A stretch of 10,074 bases of DNA from positions 1 to 10,074 of the forward strand of contig DATIFQ010000386.1 of assembly GCA_035455185.1 (NCBI GenBank), read 5' to 3'. Below, one piece after another: positions 6,662 through 10,074 of the stretch; position 1 is the stretch's first letter; each line of letters begins with the position of its first letter. Below the pieces are notes generated by a model. That model was not told the origin of the DNA and did no database searches. It worked only from the letters and a program-made list of their open reading frames with translations. Made by a program: the position numbers and the translations under genes. This stretch comes from JAEHDI01 sp035455185. GTDB lineage: Bacteria > Acidobacteriota > Terriglobia > Bryobacterales > Bryobacteraceae.

Positions 6662-7141
6662 ATGGACAGTGATCGCAAATACTCACAACGCGGCTACATG
6701 GACTCCGACCGTGACAAGTCCCAGGTAGGGCGAAGAGAAGAGAAGCCACGGCAACAGGGGCCCCGGCTGCCGATTGACGTGACCGGCCCCCGGCTGCCGC
6801 GGCTCGTGCAGACCGTTGTCGCTTCACGGTGTTACAACTGTGCCGTGACTCTGCCAGCCGGCATCGACTTCAAGGGCAACTGCCCGAAGTGCAATGTTGC
6901 CCTGCACTGCTGCAAACAGTGTGCTCATTTCGACCCCTCCAAGCGCTTCCAGTGTGTCAAACCGATTCCGGAGCGCATCGCAGTGAAGGACCAGCCGAAC
7001 CAGTGTGGACTGTTCGAGCCTCGGGTCACTGTCGCACGGGACGTGACGCCCACGGGCGCTTCGCCGGTCTCCGGGGTCACTTCTGCGCCCCGCGGTCCCA
7101 ACGAGGCGCGGGCGGCCTTCGACAACCTCTTCAAGAAATAG
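6662..7141 (+). CDS. Small cysteine-rich, probably zinc-binding protein of unknown function
   Basis: This 159-residue soluble protein without signal peptide or membrane segment has nine cysteines packed into residues 57-115: CYNC (57/60), CPKC (74/77), CCKQC (83, 84, 87), then single cysteines at 98 and 115, with His82 and His89 nearby. The order CxxC-x13-CPKC followed by LHCCKQCAHFDPSKRFQC is that of a double zinc-ribbon-like domain; I recall similar uncharacterised proteins in Acidobacteria and other soil bacteria but can assign no function. Residues 1-50 are basic and low in structure, with two short duplications (MDSDR at 1 and 13, GPRLP at 33 and 42). The tail (125-145) is Pro/Ser/Thr-rich, ending in AAFDNLFKK. 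Start choice is uncertain: AGGAG (6644-6648) is 13 nt from the ATG at 6662, and the ATG at 6698 has no better site. It is divergent from the radical SAM gene and 55 nt upstream of the dehydrogenase gene. Confidence 0.78.
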   Translation: MDSDRKYSQRGYMDSDRDKSQVGRREEKPRQQGPRLPIDVTGPRLPRLVQTVVASRCYNCAVTLPAGIDFKGNCPKCNVALHCCKQCAHFDPSKRFQCVKPIPERIAVKDQPNQCGLFEPRVTVARDVTPTGASPVSGVTSAPRGPNEARAAFDNLFKK

Positions 7142-7196
7142 TTCGCTCGCACAGTGAACGCAGAGTTGGACTCTACACGGGCAAGGACACGGATCT

Positions 7197-8231
7197 ATGC
7201 GCATCGCTGAGCTCTCCGAATCTCACCGCTTCCAGTTGGTCGACGGGCCGATCCGGGAGCCAGGTCCCGGCGAGGTCCAGGTGCGAGTCGATTCGGTCGG
7301 CATCTGCGGCTCGGACCTGCACTACTTCGCCGAGGGCGGCATCCCCGGCGCCCCGTGCGTCTACCCGATGGTGATCGGCCACGAACCGGCCGGAGAGATC
7401 GTCAGAACGGGTCCCGGCGTGACCGGTTGGTCGCCAGGAGACCGTGCCGCGCTTGAGCCCGCGCACTACTGCTACCACTGCGAGTTCTGTATCACCGGAC
7501 ATCACAACGTCTGCGAGAACATCCGCTTTCTCAGCACACCGGGCGAACCGGGCTTCTTCCGGGAATTCGTCAACCTTCCCGCGGCGAATGCGCTCCCCCT
7601 GCCGCCGACACTCGGCTTCCGGGAAGCCACCCTGTTCGAGCCGCTGGCCGTCATTCTTCACTCGATGAAGTTCGCGGCCATCGCTCCGGGCGAGAGCGCA
7701 GTCGTGTTCGGAGCGGGGCCGATCGGACTTCTCACGATCGCCATGCTCAAAATGGCGGGCTGCGGCCGCTTATGGGCGGTCGAGCCCGTCGCCCACCGCC
7801 GCGATCTGGCGCGCCTCCTCGGAGCCGACGAGGCCGTGGACCCCCATGCCGCCGACCCCGTGGCGGAGATCCTCCGCGACACCGGCCGGCGCGGCGTGGA
7901 CGTGTCCTTCGATTGCGCCGGGCGCGACGACACCATCAACCAGTGCATTCACTTGACCCGGAGCGCCGGGCGCGTGGTTCTCACCGCGATCTTTCCGGAA
8001 CCGCGTGTGCCGGTGGAATTCCACGTGGTGCGCCGGAAGGAACTGGTGATGTACAACGTGCGGCGGTCGAGTCACGAATCGGAGACCGCGATCGAGCTGC
8101 TACACCGGTACCCGGAACGCTTTGTCCCGATGATCACCCACGTCCGCCCGCTCGAGGAGATCCAGCGGGTCTTCGATACGCTCGAACGCTACGCGGACGG
8201 TATCGGCAAGCCCGTGATCTCGCTTCGATAG
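7197..8231 (+). CDS. Zinc-dependent medium-chain dehydrogenase, polyol/threonine dehydrogenase type
   Basis: This 344-residue member of the medium-chain dehydrogenase superfamily oxidises a secondary alcohol, probably a polyol or sugar alcohol, with NAD(P). Catalytic zinc ligands are Cys37 (GICGSDLHYF), His62 and Glu63 (GHEPAGE) and Glu148 (LFEPLAV). The structural zinc lobe has Cys92, 95, 98 and 106 (CYHCEFC then C). The Rossmann motif GAGPIGLL is at 172-179, and an acidic residue at the end of the next strand (AVEP, Glu196) favours NAD over NADP. HYF after GSDL and the overall length match sorbitol/xylitol dehydrogenases best, with L-threonine 3-dehydrogenase or an L-idonate/galactitol enzyme as alternatives. 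AAGGA lies about 9 nt before the ATG. The stop is 9 nt from the stop of the convergent SIS gene. Whether it works with the neighbouring sugar kinases is open. Length is normal and no key residue is missing. Confidence 0.93.
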   Translation: MRIAELSESHRFQLVDGPIREPGPGEVQVRVDSVGICGSDLHYFAEGGIPGAPCVYPMVIGHEPAGEIVRTGPGVTGWSPGDRAALEPAHYCYHCEFCITGHHNVCENIRFLSTPGEPGFFREFVNLPAANALPLPPTLGFREATLFEPLAVILHSMKFAAIAPGESAVVFGAGPIGLLTIAMLKMAGCGRLWAVEPVAHRRDLARLLGADEAVDPHAADPVAEILRDTGRRGVDVSFDCAGRDDTINQCIHLTRSAGRVVLTAIFPEPRVPVEFHVVRRKELVMYNVRRSSHESETAIELLHRYPERFVPMITHVRPLEEIQRVFDTLERYADGIGKPVISLR

Positions 8232-8243
8232 CCCGGTAGGCTA
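8229..8243. terminator. Small inverted repeat spanning both convergent stop codons
   Basis: TAGCC (8229-8233) and GGCTA (8239-8243) form a 5-bp stem with a CGGTA loop. The TAG stop of the dehydrogenase gene and the TAG stop of the SIS gene are the outer bases of the two arms. There is no T-tract on either side, so a real bidirectional terminator is only a weak possibility. Confidence 0.2.
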
Positions 8244-8798
8244 CGAGCGTTCCTCCATGAAGAAGTAGCCGATCATGTGGCACACGATCATGTGTGCGTC
8301 CTCGATGCGTCCCATGTGCGGCTCGGGCACTCGAATGTCGAGCTGCGCCATCGGTCCCAATTTGCCGCCGTCCCGGCCGGTCAAAGCCAGCGTCCGGCAG
8401 CCGATCGAATTGGCGTACTCCATCGCCCGCAGCACGTTCGGGGAGTTTCCCGATCCGCTGATGCACATGACGATGTCCCCCGGCCTGCCAAAATTCTTCA
8501 ACTGCTCGGCGAACACAATGTCATAGCTCACGTCGTTCGCGTAGGCGGTGATCGTGGACAGCGAATCGGTCAGCGCCTGAATACGGAAGCGCGAATCCCG
8601 GTTGTAGCTGGCGCCTTTGACGATGTCGCAGACGAAATGGGATGCCGTCGCCGCGCTGCCGCCGTTGCCGCAGACAAAGATGGTCCGCCCGGCTGCCCGC
8701 GCCTCCTTGAACCACTCGATGGCGGCGACGACCTTGTCGAGCGGAATGACGTCGAGCGTCTTAAGAAGCTTGGTTTTATAGAGTTCCGGAAAAGTCAT
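8241..8798 (-). CDS. GmhA-like SIS-domain sugar-phosphate isomerase
   Basis: This 185-residue single SIS-domain protein resembles sedoheptulose-7-phosphate isomerase (GmhA, about 192 residues), which makes D-glycero-D-manno-heptose 7-phosphate for LPS core or glycan heptose. The phosphate-binding part GNGGSAATASHF is at 44-55, SGSGNSPNV at 114-122, ALTGRDGGKLG at 138-148, and RIEDAH with His169 corresponds to catalytic His180 of E. coli GmhA. At the position of catalytic Glu65 there is Asp58 (HFVCDIV, where GmhA reads HFAEEL), so activity or substrate may differ. AAAGGAG (8810-8816) is 11 nt upstream of the ATG, which overlaps the stop of the ROK gene as ATGA. It is the last visible gene of the PfkB-ROK-SIS operon and converges on the dehydrogenase gene. 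Alternatives are a DiaA-like or another sugar-phosphate isomerase. Confidence 0.85.
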   Translation of the reverse strand: MTFPELYKTKLLKTLDVIPLDKVVAAIEWFKEARAAGRTIFVCGNGGSAATASHFVCDIVKGASYNRDSRFRIQALTDSLSTITAYANDVSYDIVFAEQLKNFGRPGDIVMCISGSGNSPNVLRAMEYANSIGCRTLALTGRDGGKLGPMAQLDIRVPEPHMGRIEDAHMIVCHMIGYFFMEERS

Positions 8799-9652
8799 TG
8801 AACGGGAATCTCCTTTGCCAGCGCCAGCGCGCCGTAAAGCACGCTGTCATCGCCGAGGGCGGCCGGGACGACGTCAATGCGGGCCTTCGACCAGTCGGTG
8901 ACCTGAAGCCGCAACTCGGCTCGCAACGGTTCGAACAGCGCGTCACCCGCCTTGCTGATACCGCCACCGATCACGATCCTTGCCGGATTCAAAAGCATGA
9001 TGCACGATTTCAACCCGATCGCGAGGTCGACCACGTAGCCCGTCACGAAATCGGAATCCTGGAGCAATTCCTTGGCGCTGCGTCCGTAATCGCGCTCGAG
9101 CCAAAGCCCGCTACAGCTTCGTTCGAGGCATCCGAACGCGCCGCACAGGCACTGCCGGCCGCCGGGCCGGACCGTCAGGTGCCCTATTTCGCCGGCGTAC
9201 GAATCCGCGCCCCGATAGATTTTTCCGCCGGCGATCAGCCCGCCGCCGATGCCGGTCGAGATGGTCATGTAAAAGAGCGGGTCACACCCGGCGCCTGCGC
9301 CGTACACCGCCTCGCCTAAAGCCCCGACGTTGGCATCGTTGTCCATCAATGTGGGTACTTGAAGAGCCCGCTCGATCCATGCCGGCAGCGCGAAATCGAG
9401 CCAGCCGCCGACGTGCGTGGATCGCGCCACCCGCTGCTTGGCGTATTCCACCGGTCCGCCGAAGCCGATACCGCACTTCTCAAGATGGTACGTCCGCTCC
9501 CACTCGGCCGCGATCGAGGCAATCTGATCGAGCATCCACTCCCGGCCTCCCTCGCGGTCTGTGGCGCGGGTCTCTCTCGCGGCCATGCGGCCGTCCACAA
9601 ACACGGCCATGGAGAACTTGGTCCCGCCGACGTCAATGGCCAGGGTATTCAC
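8795..9652 (-). CDS. ROK-family sugar kinase
   Basis: This 285-residue protein has the complete ROK kinase set, so it phosphorylates a hexose or related sugar with ATP: the ATP phosphate motif DVGGTK (7-12), the substrate/catalytic motif DNDANVGALGE (104-114; catalytic Asp106), the second phosphate loop STGIGGGLI (132-140), and the ROK signature with zinc ligands, GEIGH (His158) then CLCGAFGC (Cys168, 170, 175) and Glu177. No helix-turn-helix precedes it, so it is an enzyme and not a ROK repressor. The GTG start at 9652 overlaps the upstream stop as GTGA and has GAGGAGG (9663-9669) 10 nt upstream; its own stop overlaps the SIS start as ATGA. Glucokinase, fructokinase, allose or N-acetylmannosamine kinase are all possible. 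Lying between a PfkB kinase and a GmhA-like isomerase, it may act on a sugar feeding the same pathway. Confidence 0.92.
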   Translation of the reverse strand: MNTLAIDVGGTKFSMAVFVDGRMAARETRATDREGGREWMLDQIASIAAEWERTYHLEKCGIGFGGPVEYAKQRVARSTHVGGWLDFALPAWIERALQVPTLMDNDANVGALGEAVYGAGAGCDPLFYMTISTGIGGGLIAGGKIYRGADSYAGEIGHLTVRPGGRQCLCGAFGCLERSCSGLWLERDYGRSAKELLQDSDFVTGYVVDLAIGLKSCIMLLNPARIVIGGGISKAGDALFEPLRAELRLQVTDWSKARIDVVPAALGDDSVLYGALALAKEIPVQ

Positions 9653-10074
9653 GGCACCAAGGCCTCCTCTGCCGCGAGCACTTCTTCGGGCGAAGCTGTG
9701 CCGGTCCCCTTCTTCATGATGGTGACGGAGGTGACGAGGTTACCGAAGCGCACCGCCTGGGCCGGCGACGCTCCGGCGGCGAGCGCCAGGGCCGACCCGG
9801 CCGAAAAACTATCGCCCGCGCCGCAGATGTCCACGGGATTCTCGACCGGCTTCGTGGAGACCCTCTCCGTTCCTTGCCCGCCGACAAGCAATGCGCCGTC
9901 GGCGCCGAGGGTGACGATCAGCAGTGGCGCTTCGATCACTCGCCGAAGCCGTTCGTATTCCACCGCGCCGAACACTCTTCCGCAGGCGGCCTCGGCTTCC
10001 TGCCGGTTCGGCTTGGCGATGACGCCGCGAAACCCTTCAATGCGAAGCCGCGAGTCGGCGAACAGGATTTTCCT
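9649..10074 (-). CDS. PfkB-family carbohydrate kinase, heptose-kinase-like, C-terminal part (5' end beyond window)
   Basis: The last 141 codons of a ribokinase/PfkB-fold kinase are present; the frame is open to the right edge. Visible are a central strand-turn with AKPNRQEAEAACG, VTLGADGALLVGG, and the family signature with anion hole and catalytic base GAGDSF (catalytic Asp), followed by ALALAAGASPAQAVRFGNL and KKGTGTASPEE. The PNRQEA and KKGTGTASPEEV blocks resemble the kinase half of HldE (RfaE1), which phosphorylates D-glycero-beta-D-manno-heptose 7-phosphate. No cytidylyltransferase domain follows, so it would be a stand-alone kinase of HldA or HddA type. Fructokinase or ribokinase relatives are alternatives because the substrate-binding N-terminus is missing. 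The stop overlaps the GTG of the ROK gene. Confidence 0.85.
   Translation of the reverse strand, partial: RKILFADSRLRIEGFRGVIAKPNRQEAEAACGRVFGAVEYERLRRVIEAPLLIVTLGADGALLVGGQGTERVSTKPVENPVDICGAGDSFSAGSALALAAGASPAQAVRFGNLVTSVTIMKKGTGTASPEEVLAAEEALVP

Noticed and set aside
6469..6672. A 67-codon frame with a TTG start ahead of the cysteine-rich gene
   Set aside because: It has no ribosome site, weak codon bias, no recognisable motif, and crosses the hairpin at 6561-6597.
7162..7174. Hairpin AGAGT-TGG-ACTCT between the cysteine-rich and dehydrogenase genes
   Set aside because: Only 5 bp with a 3-nt loop and no T-tract; too small to call a terminator or leader element.

Overview
The window is GC-rich bacterial chromosome, densely coding, with no rRNA, tRNA, CRISPR array, insertion sequence or phage gene that I can see. 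The mix points to a Gram-negative-type, probably soil-dwelling member of the Acidobacteriota (Solibacter/Bryobacterales-like). It includes a family-5 solute-binding protein beside a sensor kinase, an AmmeMemoRadiSam-type radical SAM enzyme, a YkuD L,D-transpeptidase, a prohibitin-like SPFH protein, and a heptose-type SIS/ROK/PfkB cluster. This placement rests on family resemblance from memory, not on a search.

Region 1 (1-3194, minus strand, read right to left) is a tightly packed operon. It encodes an exported protein of unknown function with a propeller-like second half, an exported family-5 solute-binding protein with no permease visible, and the N-terminal part of a membrane sensor protein, probably a histidine kinase, that runs off the left edge. 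The first two genes overlap by 38 nt and the last two by an ATGA. This looks like an extracytoplasmic sensing unit rather than a transporter.

Region 2 (3278-5181, minus) is a two-gene envelope operon: an exported YkuD L,D-transpeptidase followed 14 nt later by a membrane-anchored SPFH/Band 7 protein. An AT-rich patch with an imperfect inverted repeat and a weak sigma-54-like motif lies upstream.

Region 3 (5285-7141) is a divergent pair. On the minus strand is the AmmeMemoRadiSam-family radical SAM enzyme with extra N- and C-terminal cysteine clusters. On the plus strand is a small cysteine-rich, probably zinc-binding protein of unknown function. The 294-nt gap between them contains a good potential RNA hairpin in the leader of the cysteine-rich gene.

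Region 4 (7197-10074) has a zinc-dependent, polyol-type medium-chain dehydrogenase on the plus strand. It converges, with only 9 nt between stops, on a minus-strand sugar-phosphate operon: a PfkB kinase (C-terminal part, cut by the right edge), a ROK-family sugar kinase and a GmhA-like SIS isomerase. The last three genes are joined by GTGA and ATGA overlaps. The PfkB and SIS proteins resemble the first two enzymes of ADP/GDP-heptose synthesis, but the SIS protein has Asp where GmhA has its catalytic Glu, and the ROK kinase is not part of the classical pathway.

The most interesting points are the permease-less binding-protein/propeller/sensor operon, the cysteine-rich protein with its structured leader beside a radical SAM enzyme, and the ROK-containing heptose-like cluster.
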